Both the position numbers and the translations under genes were made by a program. From Citricoccus zhacaiensis (GTDB taxonomy: Bacteria > Actinomycetota > Actinomycetes > Actinomycetales > Micrococcaceae), in NCBI RefSeq assembly GCF_014645315.1, contig NZ_BMLQ01000006.1, positions 1 to 64,000 of the forward strand: a stretch of DNA of 64,000 nt, read 5' to 3'. Positions 41,619 to 53,977 of the stretch are shown piece by piece. Within the stretch, counting starts at the first letter, position 1; each line of letters opens with the position of its first letter. The notes under the pieces are model-generated. The model saw only the letters and a list, made by a program, of their open reading frames with translations. It made no database searches and was not told the origin of the DNA.

Positions 41619-42883
41619 TGATCCATCCTATCCAGCCGGTCGAGCGGGCCCAGCAGGCCCGCCAGTTCGGTCACAATCGCCACGCCCACCTCCGATTTGT
41701 CTCCCGCCGCGGCCACCGGCTCCCGCCCGTCGGCGAAGAGCATGGTGACCTCGGTGGTGTCCTGACCGAAGACCTTGTCCCGGCCGACCTGGTTGACCAC
41801 GAGCATCTCACAGCCCTTGCGGGCGAGCTTGGCGGCGCCGAATTCCAGCACGGATGCGGTGGCGTCACCGGTCTCGGCACCGAATCCGATGATGGCGCCC
41901 GGCATCGGCTGTCCGGCGGCTCGGGCCTGCACGGTCTCCGCGAGGATGTCCGGGGTGCGCTCTAGGCGGATGACCGGGTTGGAGCCGTCCTCCGACTTCT
42001 TGATCTTGGCGTCCACGTACTCCGCGGGGCGGAAATCGGCGACGGCGGCCGCCATCACCAGCGCATCGGCACCCGGTGCGTGGGCCATGACCGCATCGTG
42101 CAGCTCCTGGGTGGATTCGACACGGACCACCTCCGCCGCGGCGGGGGGCTCCACGCTCATGGCCCCTCCAATGAAGGTGACACGGGCGCCGGCGGCCAGG
42201 GCGGCCGCGGCCACGGCCACACCCTGCTTGCCGGAGGACCGGTTGCCGAGATAGCGCACCGGATCCAGGGCCTCCCGGGTGCCCCCGGCGGTCACGACGA
42301 TGGTGCGTCCGGCCAATGCGCCGTTCTGCTGGGCCGTGGGGCGGCTGGTCCGCAGGCCGTCGGCCACGAGGTGCTGCGCCTGGGCCCAGATACGGTCCGG
42401 CTCGGGGAATCGCCCGGGGCCGGTGTCCTGTCCGGTGAGCCGCCCGGAATCGGGATCGAGCACGGTGATGCCGCGGGAGCGAAGCAGGTCGACATTGGCG
42501 GCGGTGGCCGGGTGGGTCCACATCTCGGTGTGCATGGCCGGGACCATCAGCACCGGGCAGGTGGCGGTCAGCAGGACGTTGCCGAGTAGGTCCGGGGCGA
42601 GGCCGGCAGCGGCGCGGGCGAGGGAATCAGCGGTGGCGGGCGCCACCACCACGAGCTCGGCCTCACGGCCCAGCCTCACATGGTTGACCGTCTCGACGGC
42701 CTCGAAGGTGTCCGTCCGCACGGGGCGCCCGGAGAGCGCCTCCCAGGTGGCCTGTCCCACGAAATTCAGGGCGGCAGGCGTGGGGACCACGTCCACCTGG
42801 TGACCGGCTTCGGTCATGAGCCGCAACAGCAGTGCGGACTTGTAGGCGGCGATACCGCCGGTGACTCCGAGAACGATCCTCAT
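41615..42883 (-). CDS. coaBC: Bifunctional phosphopantothenoylcysteine decarboxylase/synthetase
   Basis: Catalyses two steps of coenzyme A synthesis, 422 aa. The N-terminal CoaC flavoprotein domain starts [17 protein letters not shown] and contains [13 protein letters not shown] with the active-site His and VPAMHTEMW. The C-terminal CoaB domain starts near [23 protein letters not shown] and uses CTP. ATG at 42881-42883; longer readings upstream run past the domain boundary. It sits between rpoZ and metK in the standard actinobacterial order. Confidence 0.97.
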   Translation of the reverse strand: MRIVLGVTGGIAAYKSALLLRLMTEAGHQVDVVPTPAALNFVGQATWEALSGRPVRTDTFEAVETVNHVRLGREAELVVVAPATADSLARAAAGLAPDLLGNVLLTATCPVLMVPAMHTEMWTHPATAANVDLLRSRGITVLDPDSGRLTGQDTGPGRFPEPDRIWAQAQHLVADGLRTSRPTAQQNGALAGRTIVVTAGGTREALDPVRYLGNRSSGKQGVAVAAAALAAGARVTFIGGAMSVEPPAAAEVVRVESTQELHDAVMAHAPGADALVMAAAVADFRPAEYVDAKIKKSEDGSNPVIRLERTPDILAETVQARAAGQPMPGAIIGFGAETGDATASVLEFGAAKLARKGCEMLVVNQVGRDKVFGQDTTEVTMLFADGREPVAAAGDKSEVGVAIVTELAGLLGPLDRLDRMDQ

Positions 42884-42926
42884 AGGGTCAAACCTAGTCG
42901 GCCCGTTCCCGGAGTCGAAAACGAGG

Positions 42927-43364
42927 TCAGGCCTGCTGCTCATCCTCGTCGGTGGTGTCGGTGTCAGCGATCTCGGTGATCTCGGTCGTCTCTGAACCGG
43001 CCTCTTCGCCCACGCCCTCGGCGGAGAACGCGTCGTCGGAGAATGCGGCCTCGGCCGAGCTCTGCAGGTCGAACGTGCCGAAGTCACCCTCGGCTTCGGC
43101 GGCGATCTGCTCCTCGGTCATCGGGGTGGCCTCGAGGAGGTCCTCCTCGATCTCCCGCATGGAGATGGACAGCGGCTTCTCGTTGAGCTTGGTGTCCACC
43201 AGCGGGCCGACGTACTCGAACAGGCCCTCATGGAGCTGCGAGTAGTACGCGTTGATCTGGCGGGCACGCTTGGCGGCGAAAAGCACCAGGGCGTACTTCG
43301 AGTCAACCTTCTCCAGCAGGGTGTCGATGGGCGGGTTGACGATGCCTTCGTACTGTTCGGTCAC
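42927..43364 (-). CDS. rpoZ: RNA polymerase omega subunit
   Basis: Small RNA polymerase subunit that helps assemble beta-prime, 145 aa. The core (about 1-80) contains [32 protein letters not shown] and [15 protein letters not shown]. An acidic C-terminal tail of about 55 residues rich in Glu, Asp, Ser and Thr follows and makes the protein longer than the usual 85-110 aa; such tails occur in Micrococcaceae. The GTG at 43362-43364 starts it. It is between gmk and coaBC on the same strand. Confidence 0.95.
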   Translation of the reverse strand: MTEQYEGIVNPPIDTLLEKVDSKYALVLFAAKRARQINAYYSQLHEGLFEYVGPLVDTKLNEKPLSISMREIEEDLLEATPMTEEQIAAEAEGDFGTFDLQSSAEAAFSDDAFSAEGVGEEAGSETTEITEIADTDTTDEDEQQA

Positions 43365-43459
43365 TAGTTCTCCACGGTTGGTGATTCTGTTGCTGATGCG
43401 TTGCCGGCGGGCTGCCGACGACCGCTCACGGTCCTCGCGCTGCGGTCCGGCCGAGCGGC

Positions 43460-44101
43460 CTAGAGATGGTCGTCAGGGTCCAATCCCATGATGCGGACCA
43501 GCTCCTGTGCGGCGCGTTCCACGGTGTCATTGACCACCACGGCATCGAACTCCGGCTCGGCAGCGAGTTCCATTCTAGCCGTTTCCAGCCGTCGGCGCTG
43601 TTCCTCCGGAGATTCCGTGCCGCGGCCGACCAGCCGATGCACCAATTCGTCCCAATTCGGTGGCGCGAGGAAGACGAACGTCGCCTCCGGCATGGCCTGC
43701 CTGACCTGCCGCGCCCCCTGCAGGTCGATCTCCAACAGGACGTGCTGGCCGTCGTCGAGGGCCCGCTGGACCGTGTCTCGACGGGTGCCATAGCGGTTCA
43801 CGCCATGGACCACCGCCCATTCCAGCATCTGGTCCTGGGACACCAGCTCATCGAAGTGGTCGGACTCCACAAAGAAGTAGTGCTGCCCCTCGCGTTCGTT
43901 GGGCCGGGGCTTCCGCGTGGTGGCTGAGACGGAGAGCCACACCTGGGGATAGTGCTCCCGGATGAACTGGGAGACCGTGCCCTTGCCGACGGCGGTCGGT
44001 CCCGCGAGCACCGTGACGCGCGGGCGTTCCGCACCCGCGGCGGGCCGGTGTTCGGGTCGGAGGCTGACCGGCCGGGCGGCGGGGACGTCGGGGGTGGTCA
44101 A
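43460..44101 (-). CDS. gmk: Guanylate kinase
   Basis: Phosphorylates GMP to GDP, 213 aa. The P-loop is GPTAVGKGT at about 34-42; [22 protein letters not shown] binds GMP (the fold's SxxTRxxRxxE-Y segment), and [14 protein letters not shown] follows. I chose a TTG at 44099-44101 because AGGAGG lies 4 bases upstream, although the open frame extends to 44149. About 30 residues come before the core. mihF is 37 bp upstream on the same strand, matching the common mihF-gmk-rpoZ order. Confidence 0.95.
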   Translation of the reverse strand: MTTPDVPAARPVSLRPEHRPAAGAERPRVTVLAGPTAVGKGTVSQFIREHYPQVWLSVSATTRKPRPNEREGQHYFFVESDHFDELVSQDQMLEWAVVHGVNRYGTRRDTVQRALDDGQHVLLEIDLQGARQVRQAMPEATFVFLAPPNWDELVHRLVGRGTESPEEQRRRLETARMELAAEPEFDAVVVNDTVERAAQELVRIMGLDPDDHL

Positions 44102-44138
44102 TGAACCTCCTGTGGGGCTGGTGTGGCCCGGAAAAGGG

Positions 44139-44453
44139 CTACCGGCCAATATAGGCGATCAGTGCCTCCCGCTGCCGGCGGCCGAGGCCGCGAAGGCGCC
44201 GATTGGGGGAAATCCCACACGATTCCATGATCTTCGCGGCCCGCACCTCGCCCACTCCCTGCAGGGTCTGCAGCAGGTCCACCGTGCGCATCCGCCCGAT
44301 GGCGGCGTCCTCGTCCGCCGCTGCGAAGACCGATTCGAGACTGGACTTGCCCGACCGGAAGGACTCCTTCAGGTCCGCACGCGCGGTACGTGCCTGCAGG
44401 GCCTTACTCCGGGCCGCTTCCCGTTCTGCGGCAGACAATTCCTTCAGGGCCAT
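44139..44453 (-). CDS. mihF: Integration host factor, actinobacterial type
   Basis: Actinobacterial IHF (sIHF/mIHF), an essential nucleoid-associated protein unrelated to the proteobacterial IHF, 104 aa. Basic helices [17 protein letters not shown] precede a helix-two-turn-helix with [17 protein letters not shown] and the C-terminal [18 protein letters not shown], matching the family. GAGGTGG upstream of the ATG at 44451-44453 supports the start. The promoter region (44454-44673) contains a hairpin palindrome and three phased CAGGTCAC motifs. Confidence 0.95.
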   Translation of the reverse strand: MALKELSAAEREAARSKALQARTARADLKESFRSGKSSLESVFAAADEDAAIGRMRTVDLLQTLQGVGEVRAAKIMESCGISPNRRLRGLGRRQREALIAYIGR

Positions 44454-44485
44454 GACGTTCCACCTCGGGGACTAGGTTTCAACCA

Positions 44486-44505
44486 TCACGGCAATATCGC
44501 CGTGA
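44486..44505. promoter_or_regulatory. Palindrome in the mihF 5' region
   Basis: TCACGGC (44486-44492) and GCCGTGA (44499-44505) form a 7-bp perfect inverted repeat with a 6-bp spacer, 33 bp before the mihF ATG. It could be an operator or a 5'-UTR hairpin; it is not placed as a terminator because it lacks a T tract. Confidence 0.4.
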
Positions 44506-44585
44506 CTTGGACGTAAGGTACCCGATGTACCCCGGTCAGGTCTGCAGCCCGCTATCGGGCAGCTGAAGTTTATCGAACGGTGATG

Positions 44586-44637
44586 CAGGTCACCCTCCGG
44601 GGCGCCGGCAGGCCACCACAGGTCACGATCAGGTCAC
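44586..44637. repeat. Three phased CAGGTCAC motifs upstream of mihF
   Basis: CAGGTCAC starts at 44586, 44619 and 44630. The spacings of 33 and 11 bp are three helical turns and one helical turn, so all three face the same side of the DNA. They lie between pyrF and mihF, 133-184 bp before the mihF ATG. Confidence 0.42.
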
Positions 44638-44673
44638 GGCAGGGCCTCCATGCCGCGCATCGGAGGTGCATCA

Positions 44674-45668
44674 CTACCGGCGCAGATCCTCCAGGGCCTC
44701 CCGGATGCCCTCGCGCAGTCCGCCGACGGACGGCCCCCGGCGCAGGATGGCGCGGCTGGAGGTGGCCAGCACGGAAGGCCAGGCCGAGCCGAAGCCGGCA
44801 CGCATCCCGGCCCCCGAGGCCCCCTGGGCGCCGAATCCCGGAGCCAGCAGCGCGCCACGGACGCCGGCAAGGTCCAGGCCCAGCCGCTCGGCCTGGCCGG
44901 CCACGGTGGCGCCGACCACGAGACCGACCGGGCCCAGGGCCGGGCGGACCGCGGTGCCGCCCCCGGCCCCGGTCCCGGTCCCCTCGTTGACGCCGGTCGA
45001 GCCGGTGGTGCCGTTCGTGTCGGCGGTGCCGTTCGCGTCGGCGACGTGACCGGAGGCCAGCGCCCGTGCGTTGTCCCGGGCTGCCGAGGCGGTGATGGAC
45101 CGGGCCACGGATCCCTCCAGACCGCCGGCGTGCTGGACCGAGGCGCCCTCGGGATTCGAGGTCAGGGCCAGGACGAACACTCCCCGCCCGGTGGCCACGG
45201 CGAGTTCGAGGGCCGGAGCCAACGAGTCATAGCCGAGATAGGGACTGAGGGTGACGGCGTCGGCGGCCAGCGGTGAATCGTCCGAGAGCCACGCCTCGGC
45301 GTAGCCGGCCATCGTGGACCCGATGTCCCCGCGCTTGGCGTCGGCGATCGTCAGCACCTGTTCGTCACGGGCCTCCCGCAGCAGCCGCTCCAGGACCGCG
45401 AAGCCAGCCGAACCATGCCGCTCATACAGGGCGACCTGCGGCTTGATGGCGGCGACGGCGGAGGACCCGTCCTCCCCCGCCGCGGCCTCCAGTGCCGTCA
45501 TCGAGAACCGTTCCAGGCCCACGGGCGTGTCCGGAAGGTCCCAGTCGTGGAGGAGCTGCGGATGCGGGTCGATGCCCAGGCACAACGGGCCGGCCGCGTC
45601 CATCGCGGCCGCCAGCCGGGCACCCCACGGTGCCCGGCCGGCGTCTCCGGACCCGGCCGCCGGTGCTG

Positions 45669-45672
<4 letters not shown>
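44674..45672 (-). CDS. pyrF: Orotidine 5'-phosphate decarboxylase, type 2-like
   Basis: Final step of UMP synthesis, 332 aa. LCLGIDPHP begins the barrel, [13 protein letters not shown] and [14 protein letters not shown] hold the catalytic Lys/Asp array, and [12 protein letters not shown] is the phosphate loop. Between about residues 210 and 238 there is a Gly/Thr/Asn/Ala-rich insert, partly built from an 18-bp tandem repeat (45007-45042), which is not part of the family core. The ATG at 45670-45672 overlaps the carB stop by 4 bp. It is the last gene of the pyr operon. Confidence 0.94.
45007..45042. repeat. 18-bp tandem repeat inside pyrF
   Basis: Two adjacent 18-bp units (45007-45024 and 45025-45042) differ at one base and keep the reading frame, encoding alternating [12 protein letters not shown]-type hexapeptides. 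This is the source of part of the low-complexity insert in PyrF. Confidence 0.7.
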
Positions 45673-48995
<3,323 letters not shown>

Positions 48996-49001
48996 CGGGG
49001 C

Positions 49002-50174
49002 TCAGGCTCCTTCGGAGGTAGAGGACTGCTCGGTCATCATCGCGATGAACCGGTCGAACAAGGGAACCGAATCGTGCGGGCCGGCGGCCGATTCGGGGTG
49101 GAACTGGACGGAGAAGGCGGGGCGGTCCAACAGGCGCAGGCCCTCGACCACCTGGTCGTTCAGGGACCAGTGCGAGACCTCGACGCGGCCGTAGGAGGCC
49201 TCGGGCGCCATGACGGGCTCGCCCAGCGGGGCGTCCACGGCGAAGCCGTGGTTCTGGGAGGTGATCTCCACGCGCCCGGTGGTCTTGTCCATGACGGGTT
49301 GGTTCGGGCCGCGGTGGCCGAAGGGCAGCTTGTAGGTGCCGAAGCCCAGGGCCCGGCCGAAGACCTGGTTGCCGAAGCAGATGCCGAAGAACGGCAGCCC
49401 GGCGTCAAGGACCTGCCGGAGCAGTGCCACCTGGTCGTCGGCGGTGGCGGGGTCGCCGGGACCGTTGGAGAGGAACACGCCGTCCGGGTCCAGGGCGGCG
49501 ATGTCCTCGAAGGTGGAGGTCGCGGGCAGCACGTGGAGCCGGATCCCGCGGGCGGCCAGGTGCCGTGGCGTGGCGGCCTTCAGACCGAGGTCGAGGGCCA
49601 CCACGGTGTGCAGCGGATCGCCCTCCCAGCCGTGCTCGGCCGGCTCGACGACGTAGGCGGACTCCGTGGTCACCTCATCCGCCAGGCGGGCACCGGCCAT
49701 GGACGGCTGTGCCACCACCTCGGCGACGAGGTCGGCCAGCGGACGCCGGGCGGCCGCGCCGGAGAAGATCCCGGCCTTCATGGAACCGGCGGAGCGCAGG
49801 TGCCGGGTCACCGCACGGGTGTCCACTCCCTGGATCCCGACGACGCCCTGGGCTTCCAGCTCATCGTCCAGGCTTCGCTGGGAGCGCCAGTTCGACGGGA
49901 CGCGGGCCGCCTCGCGGACCACGTATCCGGCGGCGAAGATGGCCCGGGACTCGGCATCCTCGTTGTTGACGCCGGTGTTGCCGATGTGCGGGAACGTCTG
50001 CACGATGATCTGGCGGGCGTAGGACGGATCGGTCAGCGTCTCCTGGTAGCCGGTCATGCCGGTGGTGAAGACGGCTTCGCCCAGGGTGGTTCCGGTCTGG
50101 CCATAGGCCTGGCCGTGATGGACGGTTCCATCGGCCAGGACCAGTACGGCCGGCTCGCGGTTCAAGAGGCTCAC
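49002..50174 (-). CDS. carA: Carbamoyl phosphate synthase small subunit
   Basis: Glutaminase subunit that supplies ammonia to CarB, 390 aa. The N-terminal domain contains [21 protein letters not shown]. The class I amidotransferase domain has the nucleophile in [16 protein letters not shown] and the His/Glu pair in [16 protein letters not shown] at 50172-50174 with GGAG 8 bases upstream. It follows the PH-like membrane protein gene after 84 bp, a gap that contains a 12-bp tandem repeat. Confidence 0.97.
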   Translation of the reverse strand: MSLLNREPAVLVLADGTVHHGQAYGQTGTTLGEAVFTTGMTGYQETLTDPSYARQIIVQTFPHIGNTGVNNEDAESRAIFAAGYVVREAARVPSNWRSQRSLDDELEAQGVVGIQGVDTRAVTRHLRSAGSMKAGIFSGAAARRPLADLVAEVVAQPSMAGARLADEVTTESAYVVEPAEHGWEGDPLHTVVALDLGLKAATPRHLAARGIRLHVLPATSTFEDIAALDPDGVFLSNGPGDPATADDQVALLRQVLDAGLPFFGICFGNQVFGRALGFGTYKLPFGHRGPNQPVMDKTTGRVEITSQNHGFAVDAPLGEPVMAPEASYGRVEVSHWSLNDQVVEGLRLLDRPAFSVQFHPESAAGPHDSVPLFDRFIAMMTEQSSTSEGA

Positions 50175-50188
50175 GAGTTGTTCTCCAT

Positions 50189-50212
50189 CTGCGGGTGTGT
50201 CTGCGGGTGTGT
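50189..50212. repeat. 12-bp tandem repeat in front of carA
   Basis: CTGCGGGTGTGT is repeated twice without a gap (50189-50200 and 50201-50212), beginning 14 bp upstream of the carA start codon. On the mRNA it reads ACACACCCGCAG twice. A continued GT-rich stretch follows. Possibly slippage, possibly a leader element. Confidence 0.6.
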
Positions 50213-50258
50213 GGGGTAGTCGTGCGGTCTGGTGTGCGGCGCGTGCTGCATCGGTCGG

Positions 50259-50816
50259 CTAGGCGTCCGGCGAGGACGCGGAGGTGGCCTTCGGGGCGGC
50301 CGGGGACTCACCGTCCACCAGGGCCTGGACGGCGGTCAACAGCGGATCACGGTCATCGGCGGCGCGGGTCCGGAATCCAGTGGAGACCTCGCGATCGCCC
50401 AGGGTCCACGAGACCACCAGCAGGCCGCCCTTCTCCACGAACTTGCCGCTCATGCCGGAATCGAGACGGACCTGGCGGAGGTCGGCCTGCGGGATGAACA
50501 GGTTGGTCCCGCCCTCCCGCAGCAGGGCCACGCCGGAGCGGTGCACCTCCAGCCGGGCATTGGTGCGCAAGCCGAGGCCGTGGACGGCGATCCGGTCCAG
50601 GTAGTCCTGCCCGCGCACCGTGGCGACGTACATGCCCTCGGCCGCGGCGAGGGGCTCGGACTCCAGAATCCCGGCAGGCACGGGGAGCGGGGCCGCGATG
50701 TCCTGCTGTCGTCGCTTGCGGTTACGCCATCCCCACCACATGAGCAGAAGCACCACGGCCAATCCGATGGCGGTGAGGATTCCGATGAGGGTGTACTCGG
50801 CGCTGTAATCGTTCAC
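50259..50816 (-). CDS. Membrane protein with PH-like domain, pyr operon-linked
   Basis: A 185-aa protein. One membrane segment at about 9-28 is followed by a basic patch (RNRKRRQQ) and a cytoplasmic domain with GMYVATVRGQDYLDRIAVHGLG, predicted by pattern to resemble PH-like folds. The GTG at 50814-50816 overlaps the pyrC stop in a GTGA arrangement. The same gene occurs between pyrC and carA in mycobacteria (Rv1382), where its function is unknown. Conserved placement suggests a link with the pyrimidine or carbamoyl-phosphate pathway, but this is inference. It is clearly not a shadow of the longer opposite-strand reading. Confidence 0.82.
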   Translation of the reverse strand: MNDYSAEYTLIGILTAIGLAVVLLLMWWGWRNRKRRQQDIAAPLPVPAGILESEPLAAAEGMYVATVRGQDYLDRIAVHGLGLRTNARLEVHRSGVALLREGGTNLFIPQADLRQVRLDSGMSGKFVEKGGLLVVSWTLGDREVSTGFRTRAADDRDPLLTAVQALVDGESPAAPKATSASSPDA

Positions 50817-52219
50817 TGCTGGGTGCTTCCTGTCTGCTGCTGGTGGTGGTCCTGCTGGTGCTGCGTCCGCGGCGTGGCCAGGGCGCGGTCCCGGACCACC
50901 GGGTGCCCGTGATTGAAGACGTCGGTGACCTGACCCGGCAACTCCATCCCCCGGAAGGGACTGTTGCGGGACTTGGTGGCGTGTGACTCCGGGTCCACGG
51001 TCCGGGTGACCGTGGGGTCGTAGACGGTGAGGTTGGCGGGGGCCCCGATCTCGAAGACACCGTCCGGGGAGATCCGGCCCTGGTCCGCCACGCGGGCGAT
51101 GCGGGCCGGCGTCGAGCTGAGGATCCGGGAGATGCCCGCCCAGTCCATCAGCCCGGTGTCCACGAGCGCCTGCTGGACCACCGGCAGGGCGGTCTCCAGG
51201 CCGGTCATGCCCATGGCCGCGACCGTCCACTCGCATTCCTTGGTCTCCGCGGTGTGCGGCGCGTGGTCGGTGCCGATCGTGTCGATCGTGCCGTCCGCCA
51301 GGCCCTCGCGCAACGCCATGACGTCCTGCTCCCGGCGCAGCGGCGGGTTGACCTTGTAGACCGGGTTGTAGGTGCGGACGAGTTCCTCGGTCAGCAGCAG
51401 GTGGTGCGGGGTCGCCTCGGCGGTGACCTCGATCCCGCGCTCCTTGGCCCAGCGGATGATCTCCACGGAACCGGCGGTGGAGACGTGACAGACGTGCAGT
51501 CGGGAGCCCACGTGCTGGGCCAGCAGCACGTCCCGGGCGATGATGGCCTCCTCCGCCACGGCGGGCCAGCCGGCCAGGCCCAGGACCGAGGACAGGGCGC
51601 CCTCGTTCATCTGGGCGCCGTCGGTGAGCTTCGGCTCTTGGGCGTGTTGCGCGATCACCCCATCGAAGGCCTTGACGTACTCCAGCGCCCGGCGCATCAG
51701 CACCGGGTCCCAGACGCACATGCCGTCATCGGAGAACACCCGGACCTCCGCCCGCGACTGCGCCATGGCACCGAGCTCCGCAAGGCGTTCGCCGCCCAGG
51801 CCCACGGTGACGGCACCCACGGGGTGGACGTCGCACCAGCCGGCCTCACGGCCCAGCTGCCAGACCTGCTCGACGACGCCCGCCGAGTCCGCGACCGGCG
51901 TGGAGTTCGCCATGGCATGCACCGAGGTGAAGCCGCCGAGGGCCGCGGCACGGGTGCCCGTCTCCACGGTCTCCGAGTCCTCACGGCCGGGCTGGCGCAG
52001 ATGGGTGTGCAGGTCCACGAGCCCCGGGAGGACGATGCGGCCGGTGGCATCGATCATCTCAGCCGCCTCGGCCGAGGGCGTCGCGCCGCCGCGCATCCGG
52101 GCGTCCTGCCCGACGGCGGCCAGCAGGCCCTCCTCGATGAGGACATCCGCGGTGGTGCCGTCCGGCAGGGTGCCGCCGGTGATGAGGTACCGGTTGCGGT
52201 GGTCAAACGTGGCGCTCAT
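50813..52219 (-). CDS. pyrC: Dihydroorotase
   Basis: Zinc enzyme that cyclises carbamoyl aspartate to dihydroorotate, 468 aa. [17 protein letters not shown] holds the first metal-binding His pair; [14 protein letters not shown] and [12 protein letters not shown] supply further His ligands, and [15 protein letters not shown] the catalytic Asp. The C-terminal 22 residues are Gln/His-rich ([10 protein letters not shown]) and unlike the family; they may be a lineage tail. The ATG overlaps the pyrB stop by 4 bp. Confidence 0.97.
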   Translation of the reverse strand: MSATFDHRNRYLITGGTLPDGTTADVLIEEGLLAAVGQDARMRGGATPSAEAAEMIDATGRIVLPGLVDLHTHLRQPGREDSETVETGTRAAALGGFTSVHAMANSTPVADSAGVVEQVWQLGREAGWCDVHPVGAVTVGLGGERLAELGAMAQSRAEVRVFSDDGMCVWDPVLMRRALEYVKAFDGVIAQHAQEPKLTDGAQMNEGALSSVLGLAGWPAVAEEAIIARDVLLAQHVGSRLHVCHVSTAGSVEIIRWAKERGIEVTAEATPHHLLLTEELVRTYNPVYKVNPPLRREQDVMALREGLADGTIDTIGTDHAPHTAETKECEWTVAAMGMTGLETALPVVQQALVDTGLMDWAGISRILSSTPARIARVADQGRISPDGVFEIGAPANLTVYDPTVTRTVDPESHATKSRNSPFRGMELPGQVTDVFNHGHPVVRDRALATPRTQHQQDHHQQQTGSTQQ

Positions 52220-53238
52220 GCGGTGGCCTTCCGGTCAGACGGTGCGGACGGTGCAGTCGGGGTGGACGGTTCAGGGCTGTCGGAGGCGGAGAGCAGCAGA
52301 TACAGCACGGCCATCCGGACCGAGACGCCGTTGGCGACCTGTTCCAGGGCCGTGTTGCGCGCGGAGTCCGCGGCCGCCGCGGAGATCTCCAGGCCACGGT
52401 TCATGGGGCCCGGGTGCATGATGACCGCGTCATCCACACCGTTGGCCTCCAGCATCCCGAGCCGCTCATCCGTCAGTCCCCAGGACCGGGTGTACTCGGC
52501 GGCCGAGGGGAAGAACGCGTCATGCATGCGCTCGGACTGGACGCGCAGCATCATCACGGCATCCGGTGCGCCCGCCAGGGCCTCATCGAGTGAGTACGTC
52601 ACGGTACAGGGCCAGTCCCCCACGCCCACCGGGACCAGGGTCGGTGGCGCGGCCAGGGTGACCTCGGCGCCGAGCGTGGTCAGCAGCCACAGATTGGAGC
52701 GGGCCACCCGGGAGTGCAGGATGTCCCCGACGATGACGACCTTCATCCCGGCCAGGTCCGTGCCGTGCGGCGCGGTGCCGTGGCGCAGCGCCAGGCGGCG
52801 GCGCAACGTGAAGGCGTCCAGCAACGCCTGCGTGGGGTGCTCGTGCGTGCCGTCCCCGGCGTTGACCACGGAGGACCGGATCCAGCCGGAGTCCGCGAGC
52901 TGGGCTGCCGCCCCGGAGCCCCAGTGGCGCATCACGATCGCGTCGGCCCCGATCGCCTCGAGGGTCTGGACGGTGTCCTTCAGGGACTCGCCCTTGGAGA
53001 CGGAGGTGCCCTTGCCGGAGAAGTTGATGACGTCCGCGCTCAGGCGCTTGGCCGCGGCCTCGAAGGAGATCCGGGTCCGGGTGGAGTCCTCCAGGAAGAG
53101 GTTGACGACGGTGCGGCCGCGCAGGGCGGGAAGCTTCTTGACCTCGCGGCCGGAGACCGCGGCCATCTCCTCGGCGGTGTCGAGGATGCGCAGGGCATCG
53201 GCGTGGGAGAGGTCCTGGGTGGACAGCAGGTGCTTCAC
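52216..53238 (-). CDS. pyrB: Aspartate carbamoyltransferase catalytic subunit
   Basis: Transfers carbamoyl phosphate onto aspartate, 340 aa. The carbamoyl-phosphate loop is [35 protein letters not shown], and [20 protein letters not shown] are family hallmarks. The C-terminus has an extended Ser/Pro/Thr-rich tail. ATG at 53236-53238 overlaps the pyrR stop by 4 bp. No pyrI regulatory subunit is present, as usual for Gram-positives, so control comes from PyrR. Confidence 0.98.
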   Translation of the reverse strand: MKHLLSTQDLSHADALRILDTAEEMAAVSGREVKKLPALRGRTVVNLFLEDSTRTRISFEAAAKRLSADVINFSGKGTSVSKGESLKDTVQTLEAIGADAIVMRHWGSGAAAQLADSGWIRSSVVNAGDGTHEHPTQALLDAFTLRRRLALRHGTAPHGTDLAGMKVVIVGDILHSRVARSNLWLLTTLGAEVTLAAPPTLVPVGVGDWPCTVTYSLDEALAGAPDAVMMLRVQSERMHDAFFPSAAEYTRSWGLTDERLGMLEANGVDDAVIMHPGPMNRGLEISAAAADSARNTALEQVANGVSVRMAVLYLLLSASDSPEPSTPTAPSAPSDRKATA

Positions 53239-53855
53239 CGGGCCTCGCCCCGCCCGCTGGCCTCCGCGTGGTCGGTGATCGAGACGGCGTCCTCGGTGAC
53301 CTCGGCGGTGGCATCCGGCCCGTCGATCTCCACGAGGCGGACCTGGACGCGCTCGGCGGTGGAGGTGGGCAGGTTCTTGCCCACGAAGTCGGCCCGGATC
53401 GGCAGTTCGCGGTGGCCACGGTCCACGAGGACGGCGAGGCGTACGGCGGCAGGGCGGCCGAAGTCGTTGAGGGCGTCCAGGGCGGCACGGATGGTCCGCC
53501 CGGAATAGAGCACATCGTCCACGAGCACCACGGTGGCGCCGTCGATTCCGGCGTCCGGCAGGCGGGTCGGCGCGGGGGTGCGGGAGGTGGAGCGGCGCAG
53601 GTCGTCCCGGTAGAGGGTGACGTCCAGTTCACCGGTCGAGGTGCCGGCGTCGAAGCCCGGTTCGATCCGGGCGAGCTTGCGGGCCAGTCGCTCGGCGAGG
53701 GGGACACCGCGGCGGGGGATGCCCAGGATGACCAGGCCGGCCGGGCCACGGTTCGATTCGAGGATCTCGTGGGCGATCCGGGTCAGCGCCCGGTCGATAT
53801 CCGCCGCGGAAAGGACATTCCGGACGGTGCGCACAGCGCGGCTCTCAGCCTGCAC
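53235..53855 (-). CDS. pyrR: Bifunctional pyr operon regulator/uracil phosphoribosyltransferase
   Basis: RNA-binding regulator of the pyrimidine operon with residual uracil phosphoribosyltransferase activity, 206 aa. The PRPP-binding loop is present as [17 protein letters not shown]; the N-terminal [19 protein letters not shown] is typical. GTG at 53853-53855 with AAGGAGG 5 bases upstream. It is the first gene of pyrR-pyrB-pyrC-(membrane protein)-carA-carB-pyrF, and its own leader contains a hairpin with the PyrR-binding loop, so negative feedback on translation or transcription is expected. Confidence 0.97.
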   Translation of the reverse strand: MQAESRAVRTVRNVLSAADIDRALTRIAHEILESNRGPAGLVILGIPRRGVPLAERLARKLARIEPGFDAGTSTGELDVTLYRDDLRRSTSRTPAPTRLPDAGIDGATVVLVDDVLYSGRTIRAALDALNDFGRPAAVRLAVLVDRGHRELPIRADFVGKNLPTSTAERVQVRLVEIDGPDATAEVTEDAVSITDHAEASGRGEAR

Positions 53856-53860
53856 ACATG

Positions 53861-53887
53861 CCTCCTTCCCCGCCTCACAGGACGGAA
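53861..53887 (-). promoter_or_regulatory. Probable PyrR-binding hairpin over the pyrR ribosome binding site
   Basis: The mRNA strand reads UUCCGUCCUGUGAGGCGGGG, then AAGGAGG. GUCCUGUGAGGC resembles the PyrR loop consensus (UCC-N-G-N-GAGG-C/U) and is flanked by complementary UUCCG and CGG(GG)AA arms. The 3' arm touches the Shine-Dalgarno AAGGAGG at 53861-53867. Mycobacterial pyr operons are known to use PyrR to block translation initiation in this way; the application here is inferred. Confidence 0.6.
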
Positions 53888-53977
53888 CTTAAAGGAAACG
53901 CAACCCTGGGTGGGGTGTGTTTGGTCCGGCGTCAACACTATCACCGCGGCGGGCTGACCCAGTGTCAGGATGGTTCC

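Noticed and set aside
50259-51719. Longer minus-strand reading of the PH-like protein extending through pyrC
   Set aside because: The upstream part is out of frame with pyrC and is Arg/Gly/Pro-rich nonsense; the GTG overlapping the pyrC stop is the sensible start.
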